Source: Prevotella sp.
Lineage (GTDB): Bacteria > Bacteroidota > Bacteroidia > Bacteroidales > Bacteroidaceae
Length of the DNA stretch: 57,882 nucleotides
Assembly (NCBI GenBank): GCA_022511045.1
Contig: JAFLSF010000003.1
Coordinates: 1-57,882 of the forward strand
Reading direction: 5' to 3'
Position numbers and translations under genes: made by a program. Shown here piece by piece: positions 9,352 to 18,575 of the stretch (its first letter is position 1; each line of letters begins with the position of its first letter). Under the pieces are notes generated by a model. The model saw nothing but the letters and a program-made list of their open reading frames with translations. It made no database searches and had not been told where the DNA came from.

Positions 9352-10551
9352 TCACGAATGGACGGCGGCGCTGATACTATGGGCGACTACATAGGCGGTG
9401 GTCCAAGCGGCTTGGAAGTTGAAGCCACCTGTGATGCCGTCAATATCGAGCACTTCGCCCGCAAAGTAAAGGCGAGGCACATGGCGGCTCTCCAGCGTGG
9501 AGGGGTTGACGGCGCGGAGCGAGATACCACCGCAAGTGACGAACTCATCTTTAAAGGGTGCGCGACCCGCTATTTGGTAGGTATCGTTTTGTAGGGTGTT
9601 GAGCAGGCGGTTGATGTCTTTTTGGTTCAAATCCGCCCAGCGTATCTGCGAACGGGTACCCAGCGACTTGTCTAACAGGTAGCTCCAGAGTCGTTGTTGC
9701 AGGCCAAACGGGCAATGGGTGTGCAGTTGCTTTTGAGGATGGCAGATGATTTGTTCGTGCAGGACGGCAGCTACGTCGCCATCTGCATCTGCGAGCGAGG
9801 CATCCAACCAGTTGATGCTGAGCGGCGACTGATAGCTACACTCGGCCAGATGGCGGGCGGCGTAACTGGAGAGTTTGAGGACGGCAGGTCCGCTGACGCC
9901 CCAATGGGTGATGAGTAGTGGTCCTGTGGCACGATGTTTAGTACCTGGCAGGAGGACGGTGACAGGATTGACTACCAGTCCTTGCAAAGCCGTGAACTGG
10001 CTATCGTTGACAGAAAGTGAAAAAAGGGAGGGTACGGGAGGTACCGTTTCATGTCCCAAATCGGCCAGCCAACGCAGACCCTCGCCTTGCGGAGAGCCGC
10101 CTGTCGTAACCACTACATAGTCGAAATCGCAAACGTCAGTCAATGTCCTAATCTTCACGCCCTTACATATCTTGATGTGATAACGGCTGGCCAACGACAG
10201 GAAACAATCTATAATAGCGCGCGAGTCCTGCGCAGCAGGAAAGATACACTCGTCGTCTTGAGCGACCAAAGGCACTCCGTGACGTTCAAACCACTGGCGG
10301 GCATCGTCGTGACTGAACGTGCGAAACAAGCGTTGCAAGAGGCGGTGACCACGCGGATAGACGCTCTGCAACGAGCGTACCTGACGAAACGTGTTGGTGC
10401 AGTTGCAGCGACCGCCGCCAGAGACCGCGACTTTGGCCAACACACGTTGGCTTCGCTCAAAGATGGTCACGTCCATTTGGGGCATCTGCTCCTTGAGACA
10501 AATGGCGGTAAAGAACCCTGCGGCACCGCCGCCTATGACTGCTGTCTTCAT
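9352..10551 (-). CDS. BaiN/RdsA-family FAD-dependent oxidoreductase
   Basis: This is a flavoprotein of the HI0933/YhiN group (399 residues from the chosen start). The N-terminus MKTAVIGGGAAGFFTAI is a textbook FAD-binding Rossmann motif (GxGxxG). Internal SGGGRCNCTN and the C-terminal YFAGEVLDIDGITGGFNFQAAW are signatures of the family. Some members reduce steroids (BaiN), but the physiological role of most is unknown. The ATG at 10551 is preferred over a GTG 36 nt further out because the Rossmann strand starts right after it, and a TATCTTTG -7 element covers 10577-10584. It is a single-gene unit, divergent from the nucleoside kinase gene. Confidence 0.88.
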   Translation of the reverse strand: MKTAVIGGGAAGFFTAICLKEQMPQMDVTIFERSQRVLAKVAVSGGGRCNCTNTFRQVRSLQSVYPRGHRLLQRLFRTFSHDDARQWFERHGVPLVAQDDECIFPAAQDSRAIIDCFLSLASRYHIKICKGVKIRTLTDVCDFDYVVVTTGGSPQGEGLRWLADLGHETVPPVPSLFSLSVNDSQFTALQGLVVNPVTVLLPGTKHRATGPLLITHWGVSGPAVLKLSSYAARHLAECSYQSPLSINWLDASLADADGDVAAVLHEQIICHPQKQLHTHCPFGLQQRLWSYLLDKSLGTRSQIRWADLNQKDINRLLNTLQNDTYQIAGRAPFKDEFVTCGGISLRAVNPSTLESRHVPRLYFAGEVLDIDGITGGFNFQAAWTTAYVVAHSISAAVHS

Positions 10552-10576
10552 CGTGGCTACTTGTCGTTTCTCGTTG

Positions 10577-10584
10577 CAAAGATA
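10577..10584 (-). promoter_or_regulatory. -7 element of the BaiN-type gene
   Basis: TATCTTTG on the minus strand, 25 nt before the ATG at 10551. It supports the shorter protein start. Confidence 0.5.
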
Positions 10585-10645
10585 CACATTTTCCGCCAGT
10601 TGTGGTGGGACGTCACCTCAGAAATGTAAATAAATCGCAATTTAT

Positions 10646-10676
10646 TTTGCATTTCACACACTTTGCACTACCTTTG
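10646..10676 (+). promoter_or_regulatory. Full Bacteroides-type promoter of the nucleoside kinase gene
   Basis: TTTG (10646-10649), 19-nt spacer, TACCTTTG (10669-10676). Both boxes and the spacing match the primary sigma consensus of Bacteroidetes. It is one of the best promoters in the window, 29 nt upstream of the ATG. Confidence 0.7.
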
Positions 10677-10705
10677 CACCTACATAACTAACTGAAGAAC
10701 GCACC

Positions 10706-12385
10706 ATGCTCCAAATCCGATGCAAGAATAATAACATGACGAAAAGTTTCCCAGAGGGAACATCGTTACTGGATGTTTATCAGGCGTTTGCCGACGACAT
10801 CCGACTGCCCTACCCTGTCGTCTCGGCCAAAGTGAACAATGTGTCGCAAGGCTTGAAGTTCAGGCTCTACCAGAACCGCGATGTGGAGTTCATGGATGCT
10901 CGAGGAGGCAATGGGCACCGCGTCTACGTCCGCTCGCTGTGCTTTGTGCTGTACAAGGCAACGCAAGACATATTCCCTGGTTCGAAGTTGTTTATCGAGC
11001 ACACTATATCGCGCGGCTATTATTGCAACTTTAAGAAGAAAGGTGGCGAGCCGTTGACCGAAAATGATGTAGAACGCATCAGCAAAAGGATGCAAGAGAT
11101 AGTAAACCTTGACATGCCGTTCCGCCGTAACGAGGCAACTACGGAGGAGGCCGTGCGCATCTTTGCCGAACGCGGGTTTACGGACAAGGTAAAACTGCTG
11201 GAGACCAGTGGACAAATATACACTGACTACTATACACTAGGCGAAACGGCCGACTACTACTATGGGCCGTTAGTGCCCTCGGCAGGGTATCTGAAAGTGT
11301 GGGGACTGGAACCATATCACGACGGTATGCTGCTGAGAGTGCCCGACTGGGACAATCCCTCGGTGCTTGCCGAGAAAGTGGATATGCCAAAGACCTATGA
11401 GATGTTTGCTGAAAAGACGCGTTGGGACATCATCATGAGATTGTCGAACGCGGGTGACGTAAACAAGGCGGTACTGAAGGGACATGGTTCGGAACTTATC
11501 CAAGTAAGCGAGGCTCTGCAAGAAAAGAAGATAGTGCAAATAGCCGAGGAGATAGACCGCCGTTTCCACCAAGAGAAAAATCCCGTCAGACTGGTACTTA
11601 TCACGGGGCCAAGCAGTTCGGGCAAGACGACATTCTGCAAGCGACTCTCCATTCAATTGCTTGCCTGTGGTCTGCGCCCTCTATCCTTCTCTACTGACGA
11701 TTATTTCGTAAATCGCATAGACACGCCAAAACTACCTAACGGCGACTATGATTTTGACAACATTGAAGCCGTAGACTACAATCTGTTGGAGGAGCATCTG
11801 ACGCGTTTGATGAAAGGTGAACGGGTGGAAATGCCCGAGTACAATTTCAGTACAGGTAAGCGCGAATGGAACGGCAAAAAGCTGAAAATGACCAATGACA
11901 GCGTGCTTATCATTGAGGGAATCCATGCGTTGAACCCTCAACTAACGAAGAACATTGACGATACGCTGAAGTTCCGCATTTACATATCAGCACTCACCAG
12001 CATTTCACTGGACGACCACAACTGGATTCCCGTGCGCGACAACCGCCTGCTGCGCCGCATCATCCGCGACTACAACAAGGGAGCCTTCACCGCCCAGCAA
12101 ACCATTGCCCAGTGGGCTAACGTGTGCCAAGCAGAAGACAAGTGGATATTCCCCTATCAAGAAATGGCTGACGTGATGTTCAACTCGGCACTGAACATTG
12201 AGTTTGCCGTGTTGCGCACTCACGCGGAACTGATTTTAGGCACCGTGCCGAAAAACTGCCCGGAATATGCCGAGGCCCATCGCCTACTGAAATTTATACG
12301 CTACTTCATTCCCGTAAGCGACAAAGAAATACCTCCTACGAGCATTATGCGCGAGTTTGTCGGTGGATCAAGCTTCAAGTATTAA
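10706..12385 (+). CDS. Multidomain nucleoside (uridine-like) kinase
   Basis: This predicted cytoplasmic kinase has three parts over 559 residues. They are an N-terminal TGS/ubiquitin-like fold (about 1-65), a region resembling the threonyl-tRNA-synthetase second additional domain (about 70-215), and a phosphoribulokinase/uridine kinase domain (about 285-490). The last has a Walker A motif GPSSSGKTT near residue 300 and a DDYFVNR segment typical of Udk. Relatives in Bacteroidetes and Firmicutes are annotated as nucleoside kinases, and uridine/cytidine phosphorylation is likely but not proven. The TGS-SAD part may sense RNA or a small molecule. The gene stands alone, with its own promoter and terminator. 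Confidence 0.85.
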   Translation: MLQIRCKNNNMTKSFPEGTSLLDVYQAFADDIRLPYPVVSAKVNNVSQGLKFRLYQNRDVEFMDARGGNGHRVYVRSLCFVLYKATQDIFPGSKLFIEHTISRGYYCNFKKKGGEPLTENDVERISKRMQEIVNLDMPFRRNEATTEEAVRIFAERGFTDKVKLLETSGQIYTDYYTLGETADYYYGPLVPSAGYLKVWGLEPYHDGMLLRVPDWDNPSVLAEKVDMPKTYEMFAEKTRWDIIMRLSNAGDVNKAVLKGHGSELIQVSEALQEKKIVQIAEEIDRRFHQEKNPVRLVLITGPSSSGKTTFCKRLSIQLLACGLRPLSFSTDDYFVNRIDTPKLPNGDYDFDNIEAVDYNLLEEHLTRLMKGERVEMPEYNFSTGKREWNGKKLKMTNDSVLIIEGIHALNPQLTKNIDDTLKFRIYISALTSISLDDHNWIPVRDNRLLRRIIRDYNKGAFTAQQTIAQWANVCQAEDKWIFPYQEMADVMFNSALNIEFAVLRTHAELILGTVPKNCPEYAEAHRLLKFIRYFIPVSDKEIPPTSIMREFVGGSSFKY

Positions 12386-12413
12386 CGGTTGCTCACGACG
12401 AAAGTATAAAGAA

Positions 12414-12451
12414 AAAGATTGCCACCCGCAACTATGCAGGTGGCAATCTTT
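12414..12451. terminator. Bidirectional terminator between nucleoside kinase gene and rny
   Basis: AAAGATTGCCACC (12414-12426) and GGTGGCAATCTTT (12439-12451) form a perfect 13-bp stem. The loop can extend the stem with GCA/TGC. It sits between two convergent genes, with A-rich and T-rich flanks suited to both directions. Confidence 0.75.
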
Positions 12452-12467
12452 CTATGCATATATCCTT

Positions 12468-14009
12468 TTATTTAGCGTAAGCCACAGAACGAGTCTCGCG
12501 GATAACAGTAATCTTCACCTGTCCTGGATAGGTCATCTCATTCTGAATCTGCGAGGCAATCTGTCCGCTAAGTGCTTCAGTCTCGGCATCATCCATCTTG
12601 TCTGCACCTACAATGACACGCAACTCGCGACCTGCTTGAATAGCATAGGTCTTGGTGACACCAGGATAAGACATGGCAATGGCCTCAAGGTCGTTCAGTC
12701 GCTTGATGTAGGCTTCAACTATCTCACGACGGGCACCAGGACGGGCACCACTGATAGCATCACAAATTTGCACAATAGGAGCCAGTAGCGTCTGCATTTC
12801 CATCTCATCGTGGTGAGCACCAATGGCATTACATATATCAGGCTTCTCTTTGTACATCTCTGCTATCTTAGCTCCATACTGGGCGTGGGGCATCTCGCTC
12901 TCCTCATCGGGCACTTTACCTATATCATGCAACAGACCTGCACGCTTGGCTTTCTTGGGATTCAAGCCCAATTCGGAAGCCATTACGGCACAGAGATTGG
13001 CTGTCTCGCGGGCATGCTGCAACAGGTTCTGGCCATAAGAGGAGCGATATTTCATCTTACCAATAATGCGGATAAGTTCTGGATGCAAGCCATGAACACC
13101 AAGGTCAATGGCGGTGCGCTTACCCGTTTCAATAATTTCGTTTTCTAACTGCTTCTTCACCTTTGCGACTACTTCCTCAATACGGGCAGGGTGAATACGG
13201 CCGTCAGCCACCAACTGATGAAGGGCCAAACGACACGTCTCACGACGGACGGGGTCAAAAGCCGAAATAACAATAGCCTCAGGCGTATCGTCCACCACAA
13301 TCTCAACGCCACAAGCCGCTTCCAAAGCACGGATGTTACGTCCCTCGCGGCCAATTACACGGCCTTTAACGTCGTCATTATCAATGTGGAATACAGAAAC
13401 ACTGTTTTCAACGGCCGTCTCCGTTGCTACACGCTGGATTGTTTGAATTACGATTTTTTTCGCCTGAGCATTAGCATTGAGTTTGGCCTCGTCCATTATC
13501 TCGTTAATGTATGCCTGAGCATCTGTACGCGCCTCATCTTTCAAGGATTCAACGAGCCGAGCCTTCGCCTCGTCAGCACTGAGCCCCGACAGTTCCTCCA
13601 ACTTGGCACGCTCCTGTATCTGCATCTTCTCCAATTCTTCTTGTTTGAGCGAGAGCACTTTTTTCTCGTTATCTATGCGCGTCTGGGCATTATCCAGTTC
13701 ATTCTTACGGCGTCCCAACTCCTCCTGACGCTGGTTGAGCGACAACTCGCGCTGCTTCAGTCGGTTCTCGTTTTGCTGGAATTGCTGATTACGCTGCTGA
13801 ACTTCTTTCTCCAATTCACTCTTTTTATTGAGGAACTTTTCTTTCACCTCAAGCAACTTTTTCTCCTTAATTACTTCTGCCTCTTTCGTGGCAGCATCTA
13901 CCATCTCGTTATATTTTCCTTTAATTACATAACGGAAAATCAGAAAGCCACACACGCCTCCCAATATCAAGGCGGAAACGATGGCAATTATTGCAACAAT
14001 AATATTCAT
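12468..14009 (-). CDS. rny: Ribonuclease Y
   Basis: This membrane-anchored endoribonuclease initiates mRNA decay. The 513 residues show the family order: an N-terminal transmembrane helix (about 4-25), a long coiled coil rich in Glu/Lys/Gln (about 30-200), a KH RNA-binding domain with [13 protein letters not shown] (about 215), then an HD domain with the GLLHDIGK metal-binding motif (about 355) and a conserved C-terminus. The start at 14009 places the membrane helix directly at the N-terminus, as expected. It is the third gene of a leftward cluster after the coiled-coil protein and zapA, with 28 nt between zapA and rny. Confidence 0.97.
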   Translation of the reverse strand: MNIIVAIIAIVSALILGGVCGFLIFRYVIKGKYNEMVDAATKEAEVIKEKKLLEVKEKFLNKKSELEKEVQQRNQQFQQNENRLKQRELSLNQRQEELGRRKNELDNAQTRIDNEKKVLSLKQEELEKMQIQERAKLEELSGLSADEAKARLVESLKDEARTDAQAYINEIMDEAKLNANAQAKKIVIQTIQRVATETAVENSVSVFHIDNDDVKGRVIGREGRNIRALEAACGVEIVVDDTPEAIVISAFDPVRRETCRLALHQLVADGRIHPARIEEVVAKVKKQLENEIIETGKRTAIDLGVHGLHPELIRIIGKMKYRSSYGQNLLQHARETANLCAVMASELGLNPKKAKRAGLLHDIGKVPDEESEMPHAQYGAKIAEMYKEKPDICNAIGAHHDEMEMQTLLAPIVQICDAISGARPGARREIVEAYIKRLNDLEAIAMSYPGVTKTYAIQAGRELRVIVGADKMDDAETEALSGQIASQIQNEMTYPGQVKITVIRETRSVAYAK

Positions 14010-14037
14010 AAATGTTTAGTATATATAATTATAATGT

Positions 14038-14346
14038 TCACATCCGTTCGTCAAGCACTGCTTCCATCTCCTTGGTCAGACGGGCAAGAACATTATCATA
14101 GGGCACAGTATCATTGCCATGCAACTCTTTCTCATATTTCAGCGCAATGTCTATAAGCGTCATCAGCGCAATAGTATGGTCGGTCTTGCGCCCTTTAAAT
14201 GCCTGTGCATAGGCATTGTAGCGCTCCGTAATGAGTTTGGCTGCACGGCGATAAAACTCTTCATCGTCACGATCAATGACAACTTCTATCTCCTCGTCGT
14301 AGACGTGTAGCCTGATATGTAGTCGGTCCCTGTTCTGTTCTGGCAT
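14038..14346 (-). CDS. zapA: Cell division protein ZapA
   Basis: This small cytoplasmic protein binds and bundles FtsZ filaments. From the ATG at 14346 it has 102 residues. It has an N-terminal beta region (RDRLHIRLHVYDEEIEVVI) and a helical C-terminal part that would form the dimer coiled coil, as in the family. The start is set by an AAGGAG site 6 nt upstream. A longer reading from 14391 would overlap the preceding gene and has no support. It lies between a coiled-coil protein gene and rny, an order I recall as common in Bacteroidetes. Confidence 0.88.
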   Translation of the reverse strand: MPEQNRDRLHIRLHVYDEEIEVVIDRDDEEFYRRAAKLITERYNAYAQAFKGRKTDHTIALMTLIDIALKYEKELHGNDTVPYDNVLARLTKEMEAVLDERM

Positions 14347-14352
14347 GGCTTG

Positions 14353-14359
14353 TCTCCTT
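14353..14359 (-). promoter_or_regulatory. Shine-Dalgarno site of zapA overlapping the upstream stop
   Basis: AAGGAGA lies 6 nt before the zapA ATG and shares bases with the TAA (14358-14360) of the coiled-coil gene. This geometry favours translational coupling and decides the zapA start. Confidence 0.55.
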
Positions 14360-14657
14360 ACTCGTTTTCGTCGCTGAGGATTGCAATGCACTTATTGACG
14401 TCACGTATCAGCCTTGACAACCGTTCCTTAGCATCTACCAAATTGCCATCGGAAATCTCAATCATCTTGGCCATCTTCAGTGAGTCGTAGTCATACTGCT
14501 TCTGCTCTAACTTTTGCTGTATATCCTTCACCGTCTGCTCGTTCTTCCTTAATAAGGCAGAAAGTTCACCATTCTCCTTTTTCAATTCTTGAAAACGGAA
14601 AAGGAGTTGCCGCATACGGGTTTCAAACATGACTAAAGTATTGTCATTAGCAGGCAT
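14358..14657 (-). CDS. Small coiled-coil protein upstream of zapA
   Basis: This 99-residue, highly charged protein is predicted to be almost wholly alpha-helical. A heptad-like stretch runs from about residue 8 to 60 (FRFQELKKENGELSALLRKN and beyond). No catalytic motif is visible. It is the first gene of the cluster with zapA and rny, and its stop overlaps the zapA ribosome-binding site. The position and coiled-coil character suggest a role with the division machinery, possibly analogous to ZapB, but that is inference. A TACCTTTG -7 element is 19 nt upstream. Confidence 0.75.
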   Translation of the reverse strand: MPANDNTLVMFETRMRQLLFRFQELKKENGELSALLRKNEQTVKDIQQKLEQKQYDYDSLKMAKMIEISDGNLVDAKERLSRLIRDVNKCIAILSDENE

Positions 14658-14676
14658 ACTACTTCACTTTATTTCA

Positions 14677-14684
14677 CAAAGGTA
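14677..14684 (-). promoter_or_regulatory. -7 element of the coiled-coil/zapA/rny cluster
   Basis: TACCTTTG on the minus strand, 19 nt before the ATG at 14657. No other candidate promoter is seen within the cluster. Confidence 0.5.
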
Positions 14685-14781
14685 GTTATTTTCACTTATA
14701 TTTAAGAAAGAAGAAGAAACAGATGTTTTACCATTAACAGGTTTTAACCTCTTTTTGTCTTGTTTTCTTAATTCTTAACGC

Positions 14782-15399
14782 TTAATTCTCTTTAACACGC
14801 GGTTCTTTCTTAGCCAACATCACCACCTTATACACAAAATCGGTAACCCACTGTTGTGAAAAACCTAACTTCTGGCTGTACTGACGGATGGCCACAACGG
14901 TTTTCATGACACCAGCGTCCTTGAAATCGTTTTTATTGAATATATCGCCAACGGTCTTCTCTGTCATGGTACGAATAACTCCTTTGAAGAAACTGGGCAC
15001 GCGAAGTTTGAATTTCATCAGGTTACCTGTCAGCATCATCAAGTCCTGTGTAAAACCCGAGAACTGATACATGTACGTCTGAACATCCTGCATCTTTTTG
15101 CAACGCTTGCGTATACTTTGGTCTATCTCCTTAGTGAAATCATCATCCATGCCGTAAAGTTCCTTGAGCATCTTCTTACAACGTGTCTTCTCGGCTAAAC
15201 CTAACTTATTGTTTTGTGTAGGAACCTTGAGCGTTGCCTTGAAAGTACGCAGGTCTGGCAATGCTGCCAAATTGGTAATGCCTAGGTCGGCAGCCATAAC
15301 AGCTTGAAAATATACACGAATTAAAGTCATGAAATCTTCCATGCCTCCAACTTTCTGCTGTTCTTTCTTTTTTCCAAATAATCTTGTTAAAAATCCCAT
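14782..15399 (-). CDS. Conserved hypothetical protein (FKKK-rich N-terminus)
   Basis: I do not recognise this 205-residue protein. From the ATG at 15399 it begins [15 protein letters not shown], a short amphipathic basic start similar to peripheral membrane anchors. The rest appears mostly helical, with many Lys and Met residues (for example [13 protein letters not shown] and RKRCKKMQD segments) and no signal peptide, membrane helix or catalytic motif. An upstream in-frame start 42 nt away would run into the -7 element at 15421-15428, so the shorter form is preferred. It is divergent from rfbA and ends the stretch before the zapA cluster. Confidence 0.65.
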   Translation of the reverse strand: MGFLTRLFGKKKEQQKVGGMEDFMTLIRVYFQAVMAADLGITNLAALPDLRTFKATLKVPTQNNKLGLAEKTRCKKMLKELYGMDDDFTKEIDQSIRKRCKKMQDVQTYMYQFSGFTQDLMMLTGNLMKFKLRVPSFFKGVIRTMTEKTVGDIFNKNDFKDAGVMKTVVAIRQYSQKLGFSQQWVTDFVYKVVMLAKKEPRVKEN

Positions 15400-15420
15400 A
15401 CTTTTATATATTTTACGATG

Positions 15421-15428
15421 CAAAGTTA
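15421..15428 (-). promoter_or_regulatory. -7 element of the 205-residue hypothetical gene
   Basis: TAACTTTG on the minus strand, 21 nt before the ATG at 15399. It sits back to back with the rfbA promoter. Confidence 0.5.
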
Positions 15429-15449
15429 CGAAATTATTCAAATATTTCG

Positions 15450-15457
15450 TACATTTG
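15450..15457 (+). promoter_or_regulatory. -7 element of rfbA
   Basis: TACATTTG, 29 nt before the ATG at 15487. The -33 box is not clear. Confidence 0.5.
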
Positions 15458-15486
15458 CAAAGAAAAACTTAAAAAACAACAAGAAA

Positions 15487-16374
15487 ATGAAAGGTATCGT
15501 ATTAGCAGGAGGCAGTGGAACACGCCTCTATCCCATTACAAAAGGTGTGTCAAAACAATTGATTCCCATCTTCGACAAACCAATGATATACTACCCTATT
15601 TCTACACTGATGTTAGCGGGTATTCGTGAGATTTTAATTATCTCTACACCTTACGACTTGCCTGCTTTCAAACGTCTGTTGGGTGATGGTTCTGACCTGG
15701 GCGTACGCTTTGAATATGCAGAACAGCCATCACCAGACGGGCTGGCTCAGGCTTTCATCATCGGGGAGCAATTTATTGGCGACGATTGTGTTTGCTTGGT
15801 GTTGGGTGACAACATTTTCTATGGTGGTGGTTTCACGGGTATGTTGAAACAAGCCGTAGTTAATGCAGAAGAGCATAATCAAGCAACTGTATTTGGCTAC
15901 TATGTAAATGATCCAGAACGTTATGGTGTAGCAGAGTTCGACAAGGACGGCAATTGTCTGAGCATTGAGGAGAAACCACAAAAGCCTAAATCTAACTACG
16001 CTGTTGTAGGCCTATATTTCTATCCTAACAATGTGGTAAAGATTGCCAAGAACATCAAACCATCGGCACGCGGAGAATTGGAAATTACCACCGTCAACCA
16101 AGAATATTTAAAACAGAAAAAACTGATGGTACAAACTTTGCAACGCGGCTTTGCATGGTTAGATACTGGGACTCACGATTCATTGTCCGAAGCATCAACT
16201 TTCATTGAAGTTATTGAAAAACGCCAAGGATTAAAGGTGGCTTGTTTGGAGGAAATTGCCTACAAGCGTGGCTGGATAGACAAAGAGCAACTTATTAAAA
16301 TTGCACAGCCTATGGCAAAAAATGATTACGGCCAATATTTATTACGCCGTGCAGAAGAAGCTTATCAAAAATAA
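15487..16374 (+). CDS. rfbA: Glucose-1-phosphate thymidylyltransferase
   Basis: This enzyme makes dTDP-glucose from dTTP and glucose-1-phosphate, the first step to dTDP-L-rhamnose for surface polysaccharides. The 295 residues start [20 protein letters not shown], the nucleotide-binding signature, with [15 protein letters not shown] next. [18 protein letters not shown] and the [10 protein letters not shown] segment complete the RmlA fingerprint. An upstream in-frame ATG at 15418 would overlap the promoter region, so the ATG at 15487 is used. The other three rhamnose genes are not adjacent. It converges on the kinase-nucleotidyltransferase fusion gene. Confidence 0.95.
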   Translation: MKGIVLAGGSGTRLYPITKGVSKQLIPIFDKPMIYYPISTLMLAGIREILIISTPYDLPAFKRLLGDGSDLGVRFEYAEQPSPDGLAQAFIIGEQFIGDDCVCLVLGDNIFYGGGFTGMLKQAVVNAEEHNQATVFGYYVNDPERYGVAEFDKDGNCLSIEEKPQKPKSNYAVVGLYFYPNNVVKIAKNIKPSARGELEITTVNQEYLKQKKLMVQTLQRGFAWLDTGTHDSLSEASTFIEVIEKRQGLKVACLEEIAYKRGWIDKEQLIKIAQPMAKNDYGQYLLRRAEEAYQK

Positions 16375-16398
16375 AAGCGGGCTTTGAAAGTTAAAAGT

Positions 16399-16440
16399 AA
16401 AAGAGATACGGATGTTGAACAATTCATCCGTATCTCTTTT
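16399..16440. terminator. Bidirectional terminator, 16-bp perfect stem
   Basis: AAAAGAGATACGGATG (16399-16414) pairs with CATCCGTATCTCTTTT (16425-16440) around a 10-nt loop. The A-run and T-run at the ends make it functional in both directions between convergent genes. Confidence 0.8.
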
Positions 16441-16443
16441 TAT

Positions 16444-18375
16444 TTATTCAACAAAATGCTGAATACAATGTCGTAAAGCTGTGGGATTACCCATATCGAA
16501 CATTACACCATCCAATCGAATACCCATCATACCCTTTTCCTGGCGGATAGTCTCCAGAGCAGTAGTCAATTCTATCTCACGATCACTACCCTCGGTATCT
16601 GCTTTTTGAATATCCATCGCCAGTTGAGAGAAAACATCAGGAGTAAGCACATATTGTCCGAAAACACTATAATATTCTTTATTCCCGTACTTATCACGGA
16701 CACCTAAGAATTCTTCGGCATAAGAGGCTTTAGGCTTCTCCTGCATAACCGAAATATTTAGTGCTGTACGTTCCTTATCCTCCCAGACACCAGCCATAAT
16801 ACCATAATAACTCACTTCGCTTAGGGGGACGGTATGGATACTGACTAGCAACTGGTTATACCGTTCATACTCTTCTATCATCTGTAGCGCACAAGGTTTG
16901 TTGGAGGTCGAGCGGTAAAGTGTATCACCCAATAGTAAAAGGACAGGCTCATTAGCGGCAAAGCCAGCAGCCTGATAAACCGCATGGCCAAAGCCGCGCT
17001 TCTGGCGCTGATAGACATAACGTAAACGTTTGCCTATGTTAAGAATATGATTTTCATACTCTTGAGCTTCGGCGGGCAACTTTTGTAAATGTTCTTGTGA
17101 AAGCGGTCGCTCAAAGAACTCCGTATATTGAATACGCTCTTCCTCGGATCCTAATACCAAACAGATCTCCTCAATGCCACTTTTCACTAATTCTTCAAGC
17201 AATATCAAGATAACAGGGCGCACCATACCATCGGGACAAGGAATTGGGAAGAAGTCTTTTTTCAAAGCTCGAGTTGCAGGATATAAACGGGTTCCAAAAC
17301 CTGCCACAGGAATGATTGCCTTGCGAACTGTATGTATTGGATGCAATGTCAATGGATAAGCTTTCATGCCCTGTTGGTTCAAATAGTCAATCAACTGTTG
17401 CTGACAAGCTACATCTTTTGCCAAAAACTGTACTGAACCATCACCATGAGAACCCACCCCCTTACCACCATACACCAGCGGTTGTATGGTAGGATCATTC
17501 AACACTTTATGGAGTTTTGGTGCTTGAAGGGCTGTCGACATAGGCGTGATATACCGTTCAAACATTTTCTCTGTTTCAGTCATCAGACGTCCAAGGGCTT
17601 CCACATCACCATTGGCCATATAGCCAATAGCTTGATCAACTATCTGTTGGTTCCACTCGCCTAAAGCACGATGCAAATTTTGCTCTGCCTCATTAGAGGC
17701 AAAAGGATATGCCTTATTCAAGTCAGCAAGAATCTTGATAGTATTTTTTTCGGCACACAAATCGGCAAATACCCAATGAAGCGTTTTCTTGACATTTAAC
17801 GCCTTTACTTCTATCTCATCACCATCAAAAGTCATCAAGTTAGGCTTAACACCAAAAGCACAGGCCTGATCCAAACGACCACAACGGCTGGAGGTGCGCA
17901 ATTCACCTAAATAGGCGATATTCATCTCGCCCAAAGTATTGAGATTTAACTTATATAGTAAATTGAACGCGCGTACAACAAGTACGCAAATGGCTGCAGA
18001 AGAACTCAAACCACTTTTCATAGGTAGCGTCATCGAGGTAATGCGAATACGCACACCACCCACTTTATACCACTCTAACATATAAGAGGCGACACCAGCA
18101 CAATAGCAAAAGAATGAGCCAGACTTGGCTACCGACTTCAGCTCTGCCTCATTCATACTACACGCAAAATCACTCCACACATCCTCGATTTCTGGAGCAT
18201 CGCTATACATTTCAAAGATTGGTGATTTCTCCACCTCGGCATAGACCCCCTGTTCTATACCTGTTACGATAGCCGACCCTGGCAAAATATCTGCATTCAT
18301 TGTGCGATAATGACCAGCCCAGTCGGTATGTTCGCCAAACAGGCATAAGCGGCCTGGAACAAATAGTTTTATCAT
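16444..18375 (-). CDS. GHMP sugar kinase fused to a sugar-nucleotidyltransferase
   Basis: This 643-residue protein looks bifunctional. Residues 1 to about 335 form a GHMP kinase: PGRLCLFGEHTDWAG (7-21), LPMKSGLSSSAA (117-128, the phosphate loop), a candidate catalytic Asp at 169 (GRLDQ), and GGKGVGSHGDGS (303-314). Residues about 350-643 form a GalU/RmlA-type nucleotidyltransferase with IPVAGFGTRLYPATRALKKD (355-374). Together they would convert a free sugar or sugar acid to the 1-phosphate and then to an NDP-sugar. Fkp, the known Bacteroides fucose enzyme, has the reverse order and different domains. The substrate is unknown: galactose, glucuronate and similar sugars are possible. It stands alone with its own promoter. 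Confidence 0.85.
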   Translation of the reverse strand: MIKLFVPGRLCLFGEHTDWAGHYRTMNADILPGSAIVTGIEQGVYAEVEKSPIFEMYSDAPEIEDVWSDFACSMNEAELKSVAKSGSFFCYCAGVASYMLEWYKVGGVRIRITSMTLPMKSGLSSSAAICVLVVRAFNLLYKLNLNTLGEMNIAYLGELRTSSRCGRLDQACAFGVKPNLMTFDGDEIEVKALNVKKTLHWVFADLCAEKNTIKILADLNKAYPFASNEAEQNLHRALGEWNQQIVDQAIGYMANGDVEALGRLMTETEKMFERYITPMSTALQAPKLHKVLNDPTIQPLVYGGKGVGSHGDGSVQFLAKDVACQQQLIDYLNQQGMKAYPLTLHPIHTVRKAIIPVAGFGTRLYPATRALKKDFFPIPCPDGMVRPVILILLEELVKSGIEEICLVLGSEEERIQYTEFFERPLSQEHLQKLPAEAQEYENHILNIGKRLRYVYQRQKRGFGHAVYQAAGFAANEPVLLLLGDTLYRSTSNKPCALQMIEEYERYNQLLVSIHTVPLSEVSYYGIMAGVWEDKERTALNISVMQEKPKASYAEEFLGVRDKYGNKEYYSVFGQYVLTPDVFSQLAMDIQKADTEGSDREIELTTALETIRQEKGMMGIRLDGVMFDMGNPTALRHCIQHFVE

Positions 18376-18403
18376 TTTGATTGATTTATATCGAAAACGT
18401 GCA

Positions 18404-18411
18404 CAAAATTA
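18404..18411 (-). promoter_or_regulatory. -7 element of the kinase-nucleotidyltransferase fusion
   Basis: TAATTTTG on the minus strand, 28 nt before the ATG at 18375. Confidence 0.5.
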
Positions 18412-18450
18412 TATGTTTTTTTGTAAATAACACACTTTTTCGCTAATTTA

Positions 18451-18482
18451 TTTGGTGAGAAAGATAATTTTATATACTTTTG
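18451..18482 (+). promoter_or_regulatory. Promoter of the ECF sigma factor gene
   Basis: TTTG (18451-18454), 20-nt spacer, TACTTTTG (18475-18482). It lies 93 nt before the ATG, giving an AT-rich leader of about 85 nt with no obvious hairpin. Confidence 0.55.
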
Positions 18483-18575
18483 CACCGACAAAAACAAAAT
18501 ACTTATAGTTAATAACTCCATAAAATTATTGCCTATTGAGAAAAACTTTACTTCATATAAAAATTACATAAGAAT

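Noticed and set aside
9152..9355. Minus-strand open frame of 67 codons across the array
   Set aside because: Same reason: repeated Tyr/His/Thr residues come from GTATAC/GTGTGC units, and it reads into the BaiN-type gene end.
9200..9394. Plus-strand open frame of 64 codons across the phased array
   Set aside because: Its apparent 11-residue repeat (VY/YT) is only the 11-bp array read in one frame, since 33 nt is three array units. No start signal, no plausible protein.
13191..14156. 321-codon plus-strand frame opposite rny
   Set aside because: Antisense shadow of the coiled-coil region of ribonuclease Y, with no promoter and no family-like composition.
14658..14781. Possible 6S RNA next to zapA
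   Set aside because: In some proteobacteria 6S RNA follows zapA, but this gap is only 124 nt, lacks a long closed-stem hairpin and contains the -7 element of the cluster.
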